This document shows, in pieces, positions 31,404 to 38,381 of a DNA stretch of 64,000 nt. Origin of the DNA: Streptomyces sp. Je 1-369 (lineage in GTDB: Bacteria; Actinomycetota; Actinomycetes; Streptomycetales; Streptomycetaceae); the NCBI RefSeq assembly GCF_026810505.1, contig NZ_CP101750.1, positions 5,761,501 through 5,825,500 on the forward strand, written 5' to 3'. A program made the position numbers and the translations under genes. Below the pieces are notes generated by a model, which searched no databases, had not been told where the DNA came from, and saw nothing but the letters and a program-made list of their open reading frames with translations. Within the stretch, counting starts at the first letter, position 1. Every line of letters begins with the position of its first letter.

Positions 31404-32159
31404 ATGCAGAGCCCACTTTTCGCGCACGCCGAACAGCAGACCCAGGAGCGCTACTCCGTCCAGAACCCGCAGCTGCTGCGGGTCGCCCTGGAGGGGCACG
31501 ACGACGTCCTGGCCCGCAAGGGCGCGATGGTCGCCTATCAGGGGCTGCTCGAGTTCGACGCCGAGTACCAGAGCCAGGGCAACCAGCGGGCCCGCGCGCA
31601 CACCGGCGAGGGCCTGGACCTGATGCGCTGCCACGGCCAGGGCACGGTCTACTTCGCCAACCTCGCCCAGTACATCCACGTAGTGGATGTCGACCAGGAC
31701 GGGCTGACCGTGGACAGCAGCTACGTCCTCGCGATGGACTCGTCGCTGACCCACCAGGTCATCGCCGTCGACAGCCAGTACGGCATCTCCGGCTCCGGCA
31801 AGTACCAGCTCAACATCAGCGGCCGCGGCAAGGTCGCCCTGATGACGTCGGGTCAGCCGCTGATGCTGCAGGTCACGCCGGAGCGGTACGTCAACGCGGA
31901 CGCCGACGCGATCGTCGCCTGGTCCAACGGCCTGCGCGTCCAGATGCAGGCCCAGACGCATTCCTCGGGCGTCTGGCGGCGCCGCGGCAACACCGGCGAG
32001 GGCTGGGAGCTCAGCTTCATGGGCCAGGGCTACGCGCTGGTCCAGCCGAGCGAGATGCTGCCGCCGCAGAACGTGGAAGTCGGACGGGGCGCCCAGGCGC
32101 AGTTCGGGATGGGCCAGCAAGGGGCCCGGGGGCAGAACCAGGGCAACGTCTGGAGTTAG
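31404..32159 (+). CDS. AIM24 family protein, third copy
   Basis: The 251-residue product is another single AIM24 domain: VLARKGAMVAYQGLLEFD near residue 34, LMRCHGQGTVYFANLAQYIHV near 73, YVLAMDSSLTHQVIAVD near 107 and GYALVQPSEMLPP near 214, then a Gln/Gly-rich tail. GGGGGAG lies about nine bases upstream of ATG 31404 and the gap to the previous gene is 16 bases. It ends the operon, 15 bases before a strong hairpin terminator. Confidence 0.9.
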   Translation: MQSPLFAHAEQQTQERYSVQNPQLLRVALEGHDDVLARKGAMVAYQGLLEFDAEYQSQGNQRARAHTGEGLDLMRCHGQGTVYFANLAQYIHVVDVDQDGLTVDSSYVLAMDSSLTHQVIAVDSQYGISGSGKYQLNISGRGKVALMTSGQPLMLQVTPERYVNADADAIVAWSNGLRVQMQAQTHSSGVWRRRGNTGEGWELSFMGQGYALVQPSEMLPPQNVEVGRGAQAQFGMGQQGARGQNQGNVWS

Positions 32160-32174
32160 TCCGGACGAGCCATC

Positions 32175-32224
32175 TCTCATGCGTAAGGGGCGACCGCCAT
32201 GGCGGTCGCCCCTTACGCATGAGA
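32175..32224. terminator. Perfect 24-bp hairpin, bidirectional terminator
   Basis: The left arm (32175-32198, beginning TCTCATGCGTAAGGGG) and the right arm (32201-32224) are exact reverse complements around an AT centre. The hairpin fills the gap between the end of the AIM24 operon and the stop codon of the convergent NUDIX gene, so it can serve both. Confidence 0.92.
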
Positions 32225-32749
32225 TCAGAGCCTGGCGCGCGTCGCCGCCACGAGGCGCACGACCGATTCGTCCGCCACGCCCGCCACCTCGTCGTACGCG
32301 AACCAGCGCAGGTCCAGTGACTCGTCGCTGATCGCCTCGACCGCGTCGGCCGGGGCGAGCGCCGCGTACTGCACGTCCAGGTGCTGCGTGCACGGCCCCG
32401 GGATCGGGTGCCGGTCCAGGCGGACGGGGCCGCCCGCGAGCAGCGTCAGGCCGGGCACGCCGGACTCCTCCGTGGCCTCGCGCAGCGCCGCCGCGGCGAG
32501 CGTCGCATCGCCCGGCTCGCAGTGACCGCCCATCTGAAGCCACATCCGCAGCTTCTTGTGCAGGGTCAGCAGGACGCGCCCGCGGGACGGGTCGACCACC
32601 AGGGCGCTCGCCGTCACATGGCCGTCGGTGCAGGACTTCCACATCCCGTCGTCGCCGTGCGCGGCCAGGTGGTCCAGGTAGGCCTGGCGCAGCTCGGGCT
32701 GGTCCTCGTACCCCTTGAGCACGAGGACCGTGTCGTCGTACAGACTCAC
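32225..32749 (-). CDS. NUDIX hydrolase
   Basis: The 174-residue protein has a Nudix box of the form GGHCEPGDATLAAAALRE followed by ATEESGV (about residues 75-100). The spacing before RE has one extra residue and the first Glu is Asp, a variant I believe is common in this actinobacterial subgroup. Nudix enzymes hydrolyse nucleoside diphosphates linked to other groups; this substrate is unknown. GTG 32749 overlaps the stop of the DUF2342 gene (GTGA), so the pair is translationally coupled. The stop lies directly against the 24-bp terminator hairpin. Confidence 0.88.
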   Translation of the reverse strand: MSLYDDTVLVLKGYEDQPELRQAYLDHLAAHGDDGMWKSCTDGHVTASALVVDPSRGRVLLTLHKKLRMWLQMGGHCEPGDATLAAAALREATEESGVPGLTLLAGGPVRLDRHPIPGPCTQHLDVQYAALAPADAVEAISDESLDLRWFAYDEVAGVADESVVRLVAATRARL

Positions 32750-34221
32750 TTGTCGCCGTCGTCCTTGCCGTCGCCCTCGGTGTCGTCCCCGGCGTCCTTC
32801 TTGAGGTCGGGCTTGGCAGCGCCACCGCCCGCCGCTTCGCCGAGCATCTTGTCCAGCTCGGAGAAGTCCAGCTGCTCGCGGTGCACGAAACCGTCCGGAT
32901 CGTCCAGGTCGGAGGCGGTCGGCAGCATGTCCGGGTGCTCCCACAGGCCGTCGCGGCCGTCGACGCCGCGCGCGTCCGTGAGCGAGGCCCACAGGCGCGA
33001 GGCGTCCCGCAGGCGGCGCGGGCGCAGCTCCAGGCCGATCAGCGTGGCGAACGTCTGCTCCGCGGGGCCGCCCGTCGCACGGCGACGGCGCAGCGTCTCG
33101 CGAAGGGCGTCGGCGGACGCCAGACGCGGCTTCGCGGCGGCGTGGACCACCGCGTCCACCCAGCCCTCCACGAGCGCCAGAGCGGTCTCCAGGCGGGCCA
33201 GAGCGGCCTTCTGGGCCGGGGTGTCCTCCGGCTGGAACATGCCCTGCTGGAGCGCCTCCTGCAGCTGCTCCGGGTTCTGCGGGTCGAGCTGGCCGACGAC
33301 GTCCTCCAGCTTGGCCGTGTCGACCTTGATCCCGCGCGCGTACCCCTCGACCGCGCCGAACAGGTGCGAGCGCAGCCACGGGACGTGGGCGAAGAGCCGC
33401 TGGTGGGCGGCCTCGCGCAGCGCCAGGTACAGCCGGACCTCGTTCTTGTCGACGCCGAGGTCCTTGCCGAACGTCTCGATGTTCACCGGCAGCAGTGCTG
33501 CCTTGCCCGAGGGGCCGAGCGGCAGACCGATGTCGGTGGAGCCCACGACCTCGCCCGCGAGCACGCCCACGGCCTGGCCGATCTGCTGGCCGAACATGGC
33601 GCCGCCCATGGAGCGCATCATGCCGATCAGCGGGCCCGCCATGGCCTGCATCTCCTCGGGCAGCACATCGCCCATGGCCAGGCCGACGCGCTCGGCGACC
33701 GGGTCGACGAGCTCCTTCCAGACCGGCAGGGTCGCCTCGACCCACTCGGCCCTGCTCCAGGCCACGGCCGTGCCGGACCCGGACGGCAGCGACGTCGCGT
33801 CGTCCAGCCACAGGTCGGCCAGGCGCACGGCCTCCTCGACGGCGGAGCGCTCGGCCGGACCGACGCTGGCGTCCTTGGTGCCGTCAGCCGTGCCCTGCGA
33901 CACGGTCTGGCGGGCGATGTCCTTGGCCATGTCCCAGTTCACCGGGCCGCCCTCGTACGAGAGCATCTGGCCCAGCTGCTGGAACGCGGCACCCAGGTCG
34001 TTCGGGTTCATGGAACCGAACATCGCGGCGAACGGATTGTCACCGCCTCCGGGGCCGCCGGCTCCGGCTCCGGGGAAGCCCCCGAAACCGAACGGGTTCG
34101 CGGGTCCACCTGCGCCCTGTCCCCCGCGCTGTCCCTCTCCAGGGGATTCCTTCTTCTTGCCCTCGTCGCCGTCTTCCGGCTCCTCCGGCGGAAGGCCGAA
34201 TCCGAATGGGGTGTCACTCAC
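32746..34221 (-). CDS. DUF2342/TIGR03624 putative zinc-dependent metalloprotease
   Basis: The 491-residue protein matches the actinobacterial family represented by Rv3195. The first 90 residues are Gly/Pro-rich with repeated NPFGFG- or NPFAAMFG-like motifs. A helical core follows, with GGAMFGQQIGQAVGVLAGEVVG near 230 and REAAHQRLFAHVPWLR near 285; the latter contains the Glu/His residues proposed as the metal site. An acidic Lys/Asp tail closes it. Proteolytic activity is an inference from the family name. GTG 34221 (VSDTPFGFG) has GAGGA five bases upstream; the frame is open 25 codons further up. It is divergent from the SDR gene. Confidence 0.86.
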   Translation of the reverse strand: MSDTPFGFGLPPEEPEDGDEGKKKESPGEGQRGGQGAGGPANPFGFGGFPGAGAGGPGGGDNPFAAMFGSMNPNDLGAAFQQLGQMLSYEGGPVNWDMAKDIARQTVSQGTADGTKDASVGPAERSAVEEAVRLADLWLDDATSLPSGSGTAVAWSRAEWVEATLPVWKELVDPVAERVGLAMGDVLPEEMQAMAGPLIGMMRSMGGAMFGQQIGQAVGVLAGEVVGSTDIGLPLGPSGKAALLPVNIETFGKDLGVDKNEVRLYLALREAAHQRLFAHVPWLRSHLFGAVEGYARGIKVDTAKLEDVVGQLDPQNPEQLQEALQQGMFQPEDTPAQKAALARLETALALVEGWVDAVVHAAAKPRLASADALRETLRRRRATGGPAEQTFATLIGLELRPRRLRDASRLWASLTDARGVDGRDGLWEHPDMLPTASDLDDPDGFVHREQLDFSELDKMLGEAAGGGAAKPDLKKDAGDDTEGDGKDDGDK

Positions 34222-34360
34222 GGGATTCCTCGGCTCGTCAGGCCGCCGGTTTCGTTCCGGCGGCGGCTGCCCTACAACACCACCCAGCGTAGACACCGTG
34301 ACGGGATCGGGCCTCGGTGCTTCGCCGACTCATGGCCTGCGGCAGGATGGATGCCACCTG

Positions 34361-34387
34361 GTACGTACGCGTCATTCGTGTACGTAC
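34361..34387. promoter_or_regulatory. Inverted repeat, candidate operator in a divergent promoter region
   Basis: GTACGTACGCG (34361-34371), a TCATT centre and CGTGTACGTAC (34377-34387) pair at 10 of 11 positions. The repeat lies 25 bases upstream of the SDR gene start and 139 bases from the DUF2342 gene start. The size and symmetry suit a dimeric repressor; which one is unknown. Confidence 0.55.
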
Positions 34388-34412
34388 TGAAGACAACCGC
34401 TGGAGACGCCCG

Positions 34413-35525
34413 GTGAGTTCCCCAGATCCACAGGTTCGCGCAGCGCGAAACCCGTCAACCCCGGCGCCCGTCCGGGGGCCCGTAGTCGCCGTCACCGGCG
34501 CCGCCTCCGGTGTGGGCGCGCTGCTGACCGAGCGCCTTGCCACGTCGGAGGCGATCAAGCAGGTCATTGCGATCGACGAGCGCAGGGGCGACTGCACTCA
34601 GGCCCAGTGGCACATCCTGGACGTGCGTGATCCGGCCATCGCGGAGAAGCTGCGCGGCGCGGACGTCGTCGTGCACCTGGCGCTCGATCTCGACCTGGAG
34701 ACCGACGGCGCGGCCCGCACCGCGTACAACGTGCGCGGCACCCAGACCGTCCTGACCGCCGCGGCCGCCGCGGGCGTCCACCGCGTCGTCCTGTGCACCT
34801 CGGCGATGGTCTACGGAGCACTGCCCGACAACGAACTGCCCCTCTCCGAAGACGCCGAACTGCGCGCCACGGCCGAGGCCACCGGTGTCGGCGACCTCCT
34901 GGAGGTGGAGCGCCTCGCCCGCCGGGCGCCCCGCGCGCACCCCGGCCTCAATGTCACCGTCGTACGTCCCGCGACGCTGGTCGGCGGCACGGACACGGCC
35001 CTCACGCGCTACTTCGAGTCGCCCCGGCTCCTGGTCGTCGCCGGTTCGCGGCCTGCCTGGCAGTTCTGCCACGTCGAGGACTTGTGCAGCGCTCTGGAGT
35101 ACGCCGTCCTGGAGAAGGTCGACGGCGAGCTGGCCGTCGGCTGCGAGGGCTGGCTGGAGCAGGACGAGGTCGAGGAGCTCAGCGGGATCCGGCGCATGGA
35201 GCTGCCCTCCGCGGTCGCGCTCGGTGCCGCCGCCCGGCTGCATCGCATCGGCCTCACCCCGTCCCCTGCCGGAGACCTGGCGTACACGATGTACCCCTGG
35301 GTGGTCAGCGTCAGCAGGCTGCACGACGCCGGGTGGCGTCCCCAGTGGACCAACGAGGAAGTCCTCACGGAACTCCTCGACGAGGTCTCCGGGCGGCGCA
35401 CGGTGGCCGGCCGACGGCTCGGCCGCAAGGACGCCACGGCCGCGGGCGCGGCGGGCGCGACGGTCGCCCTGCTGGGCGCGGCCGCGGTGGTGCGCAGGGC
35501 ACGGAAGGCCCGCAGGAGGATCTGA
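34413..35525 (+). CDS. SDR family NAD(P)-dependent epimerase/dehydratase-like protein
   Basis: The 370-residue protein is an extended short-chain dehydrogenase. It has VAVTGAASGVGALL (nucleotide-binding Gly-rich turn, near residue 25), DVRDP near 70, and CTSAMVYG near 130, where the catalytic Ser and Tyr lie; the usual YxxxK is replaced by a region without a clear Lys (GDLLEVERLAR), so activity may be altered. The C-terminal 40 residues contain a hydrophobic stretch flanked by arginines (VALLGAAAVVRRARKARRR), perhaps a membrane anchor. GTG 34413 has GGAG eight bases upstream. Substrate unknown. Confidence 0.85.
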   Translation: MSSPDPQVRAARNPSTPAPVRGPVVAVTGAASGVGALLTERLATSEAIKQVIAIDERRGDCTQAQWHILDVRDPAIAEKLRGADVVVHLALDLDLETDGAARTAYNVRGTQTVLTAAAAAGVHRVVLCTSAMVYGALPDNELPLSEDAELRATAEATGVGDLLEVERLARRAPRAHPGLNVTVVRPATLVGGTDTALTRYFESPRLLVVAGSRPAWQFCHVEDLCSALEYAVLEKVDGELAVGCEGWLEQDEVEELSGIRRMELPSAVALGAAARLHRIGLTPSPAGDLAYTMYPWVVSVSRLHDAGWRPQWTNEEVLTELLDEVSGRRTVAGRRLGRKDATAAGAAGATVALLGAAAVVRRARKARRRI

Positions 35526-35664
35526 GGGGCACTGGGACCGCTCACCGCCGAGGGAGGGACTGCGCGGCGTAAGCGGCCCCTGTAGGGAGCTCCAAGGCAC
35601 GACACGCGCGCGCCGGGCGAAAGGTCTATTCCGTGATGCGCGTGCCGTGCGGCACCATGGCCGC

Positions 35665-36129
35665 ATGGCACGCACCACGATGGACCACCCCGGCGAGCAG
35701 GCCGCGCAGGACCCGATCCGCCTGCTCGCGATCCGTGACACCCCGCTCTCCCTGGACGAGGTCTTCCGGGCCGTCGGCGACGACGCGGCGGGCGGCACGG
35801 CACTCTTCGTGGGGACCGTGCGCAATCACGACGGCGGCGCCGACGTCGACGAGCTGGGGTACTCGACGCACCCGTCCGCCGAGGCCGAGATGCGCCGGGT
35901 GGCCGAGAAGGTCGTCGCCGAGTACCCGGTGCGCGCCCTGGCCGCCGTGCACCGCGTCGGGGACCTCGCCGTCGGGGACCTCGCGGTGGTCGTGGCCGTC
36001 TCCTGCCCGCACCGCGCGGAGGCCTTCGACGCCTGCCGGAAGCTGATCGACGACCTCAAGCACGAGGTGCCGATCTGGAAGCACCAGCGCTTCTCCGACG
36101 GCAAGGAGGAGTGGGTCGGGGCCTGTTGA
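35665..36129 (+). CDS. moaE: Molybdopterin synthase catalytic subunit MoaE
   Basis: MoaE is the large subunit of molybdopterin synthase and adds two sulfurs, carried by MoaD, to precursor Z. In 154 residues it shows LFVGTVRNHDGG near 53, LGYSTHPSAEAEM near 70, CPHRAEAFDACR near 113 and the active-site motif LKHEVPIWKHQ near 133 with the two lysines. Length is normal. ATG 35665 is the likely start. It lies apart from other cofactor genes, but the nitrate reductase at the left end of the window would need this cofactor. Confidence 0.95.
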   Translation: MARTTMDHPGEQAAQDPIRLLAIRDTPLSLDEVFRAVGDDAAGGTALFVGTVRNHDGGADVDELGYSTHPSAEAEMRRVAEKVVAEYPVRALAAVHRVGDLAVGDLAVVVAVSCPHRAEAFDACRKLIDDLKHEVPIWKHQRFSDGKEEWVGAC

Positions 36130-36269
36130 TTCGGGGCCGGCTCCCTGAGGTGCGACGGGACCGTGCGGCTCCGGTTGCGTAACCGGACCCCTGCCGTGAG
36201 CGTTGACCATGCGGATGGTTAATCTGCTGATCAGTCAGTTGAGATGGCTCATGGGGTCGGGAGGTCGAC

Positions 36270-36440
36270 ATGGCATCACTCGCGTGGTTGCTGATTCCGC
36301 TCCTGGCAGCCGTCGGAGCGGGTCTGTGGGCGAGCTGGGCAGCACGCAACCGCAAGTCCGGACGGACGGGCGACGTCACCGAACTCAACGGCTACGCCGC
36401 GTTCCGCGAGGCGATGGAGAAGTCCCACACGGGGACGTGA
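36270..36440 (+). CDS. Small single-pass membrane protein
   Basis: A 56-residue frame begins MASLAWLLIPLLAAVGAGL, a clear membrane helix at residues 4-24, followed by ASWAARNRKSGRTGD and a soluble tail containing NGYAAFREAM. GGGAGG lies five bases upstream of ATG 36270. The positive flank after the helix suggests a cytoplasmic C-terminus. Function unknown. It lies 82 bases before the YlbL-like protease gene on the same strand. Confidence 0.75.
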   Translation: MASLAWLLIPLLAAVGAGLWASWAARNRKSGRTGDVTELNGYAAFREAMEKSHTGT

Positions 36441-36510
36441 CCGCGTCCGCACCCTGACGCGACCTCCCCGTACGGCCCGGCCCCGGGAGTGCTCCCACAG
36501 GCAGGTCCCG

Positions 36511-36516
36511 TACTGT
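36511..36516 (+). promoter_or_regulatory. -10 element for leaderless ylbL-like gene
   Basis: TACTGT ends six bases before ATG 36523, giving leaderless geometry. Confidence 0.55.
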
Positions 36517-36522
36517 CGTTCC

Positions 36523-37608
36523 ATGCCACGCCGCACCGCGACGATGCTCGCCTCCACCTTGATGCTGATCGCGCTGCTCTGCGCCGGAGTGCTCATCAAA
36601 GTGCCGTACTCGGAGATGTCCCCCGGCCCCACGGTGAACACCCTCGGCGACCACGACGGTGAGCCGGTGCTGCAGATCTCCGGACGCAAGACCTATCCGA
36701 CGACCGGTCACCTCAACATGACGACGGTCAGGGTCACCAGCGCCGACTACAACATGAACCTCGCGGAGGCCGTCTACGGCTGGCTGGCCCACGACAACAT
36801 CGTGGTGCCGCACGACACGCTCTACCCGAACGGCAAGACCGAACAGCAGTCCTCCCAGGAGAACGCCGAGGAATTCAGCGAGTCCCAGGAGAGCGCCAAG
36901 GTCGCGGCCCTCAGGGAGCTGGACATCCCGGTGAAGTCCCAGGTCATCGTCTCCACCGTCTTCAAGGGAGACCCGGCGGAGGGCAAGCTGCACGCGGGCG
37001 ACGTCATCAAGAAGGTGGACGGCAAGCCCGTCAAGGAGATGACGGACGTCGCGAAGCTCGTCACCGAGCACAAGCCCGGCGAGCCCGTCACGTTCACGGT
37101 CGTGCCGGTCAAGGTCGCGGCGGCCGCCGAGAAGGCGGGCAAGGAGCCGACCGAGACCGACGAAATCAAGATCACGACGAAGGCCGCGGAGGACGACCCC
37201 GACCACGCCGTCGTCGGCATCAAGGCGGGCACCGACCACACGTACCCGTTCACGATCGACATCAAGCTGGCCGACGTGGGCGGTCCGAGCGCCGGTCTGA
37301 TGTTCGCCCTCGGCATCGTCGACAAACTGACCCCGGACGACCTCACCGGCGGCAACTTCGTGGCCGGCACCGGCACCATCGAGGTCAACGGCAAAGTCGG
37401 CCCGATCGGCGGCATCGAGATGAAGACCGTCGGCGCGCGCGAGAAGGGCGCCGAGTACTTCCTCACGCCCAAGGACAACTGCGCGGCCGCCGCCGGCGAC
37501 GTCCCCGACGGCCTGACGCTCGTCAAGGTGGACACCATCGCCGACGCCGTGAAGTCCCTGGAGAAGATCCGCAAGGGCGACACCGGCAGCCTGCCGCAGT
37601 GCTCCTGA
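36523..37608 (+). CDS. YlbL-like membrane-anchored PDZ and Lon-type (S16) protease
   Basis: The 361-residue protein has an N-terminal membrane anchor (about residues 8-26), a PDZ domain (about 140-215, with FKGDPAEGKLHAGDVIKKVDG) and a Lon-type proteolytic domain. The catalytic serine is in GGPSAGLMFALGI near 265 and the lysine lies in KVGPIGGIEMKTVGAREKGAEYF near 305. The active site faces outside the membrane. The equivalent in M. tuberculosis (Rv3194c) lies beside the UPF0182 gene, as here. Substrates are not known. A leaderless start at ATG 36523 is supported by TACTGT. Confidence 0.92.
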   Translation: MPRRTATMLASTLMLIALLCAGVLIKVPYSEMSPGPTVNTLGDHDGEPVLQISGRKTYPTTGHLNMTTVRVTSADYNMNLAEAVYGWLAHDNIVVPHDTLYPNGKTEQQSSQENAEEFSESQESAKVAALRELDIPVKSQVIVSTVFKGDPAEGKLHAGDVIKKVDGKPVKEMTDVAKLVTEHKPGEPVTFTVVPVKVAAAAEKAGKEPTETDEIKITTKAAEDDPDHAVVGIKAGTDHTYPFTIDIKLADVGGPSAGLMFALGIVDKLTPDDLTGGNFVAGTGTIEVNGKVGPIGGIEMKTVGAREKGAEYFLTPKDNCAAAAGDVPDGLTLVKVDTIADAVKSLEKIRKGDTGSLPQCS

Positions 37609-37638
37609 AACGTCGCCTGAACATCTCCTGAAACAGCG

Positions 37639-37668
37639 GTACGCGGGTGGGGAGCCCCACCCGCGTAC
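37639..37668. terminator. Perfect 14-bp hairpin, bidirectional terminator
   Basis: GTACGCGGGTGGGG (37639-37652) and its exact complement (37655-37668) have a 2-base loop. It lies 30 bases after ylbL and 37 bases from the end of the convergent PPA1309 gene. Confidence 0.87.
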
Positions 37669-37705
37669 TGAACGGAATCCGCGTACAGCGGAAGAAGACG
37701 TACCG

Positions 37706-38245
37706 CTACGCGAACGTCGCCGCGAGCGCCTCGGCCAGGCCGGGCACCAGGGCCGAACCGGTGAGGACCTCGGTCGGCGAGTCCTTCTCGCGCAGCCGCA
37801 GCGCGGACTCGCGCGCACCGTCACGGAGCACCGCGACCGTCATGCGGACCTCCTGGCGGTCCGGGTGCTCGGCCACCCACTTCGCGAGCTGCGCCTCACC
37901 GAGACCGTCAGGGACGGACGCCTCGGCGGACGGCGGCAGCATCAGGCGCTCCACCGTGAGGGCGCAGCCCGCCACCGCGTCCGGCCAGGCGATGGTGCCG
38001 AGGAATTCGTCCAGCGGCTTGTCCGCGGGAATCTCCTCCTGCTCGATGGGGGTGTAGCCGGCGTGTTCCACGCCGTCGTCGAGGCCGAGCTGGGAGGCGA
38101 GGCCGGGTTCCTGTGTGCGCAGTCGCGCCGTGTCTACCAGCGCGAAGAGGCGGGCGGGCCGGTCCCAGCCGAGGCCGGATACGTACTCGTCGATCTCGAG
38201 GACCGCCCGAGTGAGGGGGCTCGCTGCCATGGGAGTGTTGGACAT
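37706..38245 (-). CDS. PPA1309 family hypothetical protein
   Basis: The 179-residue acidic protein matches the actinobacterial PPA1309 family: AVLEIDEYVSGLGWDRPARLFALVDT near the start, then TPIEQEEIPADKPLDEFLGTIAWPDAVAGCAL in the middle (about residues 65-95), and a region ALRLREKDSPTEVLTG near the end. No catalytic motif is recognised and the function is unknown. ATG 38245 has AGGA eight bases upstream; a GTG two codons earlier is badly placed for that site. It diverges from the UPF0182 gene. Confidence 0.85.
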   Translation of the reverse strand: MSNTPMAASPLTRAVLEIDEYVSGLGWDRPARLFALVDTARLRTQEPGLASQLGLDDGVEHAGYTPIEQEEIPADKPLDEFLGTIAWPDAVAGCALTVERLMLPPSAEASVPDGLGEAQLAKWVAEHPDRQEVRMTVAVLRDGARESALRLREKDSPTEVLTGSALVPGLAEALAATFA

Positions 38246-38278
38246 GGTCACAATCCTGCCTCGTTAGTCCCGAGAAAC

Positions 38279-38306
38279 GGGAACCGAGTAAAGCGTAGGT
38301 AAGTTG
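38279..38306 (+). promoter_or_regulatory. SigR-type promoter of the UPF0182 gene
   Basis: GGGAAC (38279-38284), an 18-base spacer and GTTG (38303-38306) fit the SigR consensus GGGAAY-N18-GTT fully. The transcript would start near 38313, about 65 bases before the gene. Confidence 0.82.
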
Positions 38307-38381
38307 CATAGGTGTGGGTCCGCGATCTCGGGGGCCTGACGGACCAACAGAGAATCAACAGCGAACTTCGAGGTGCGCACC

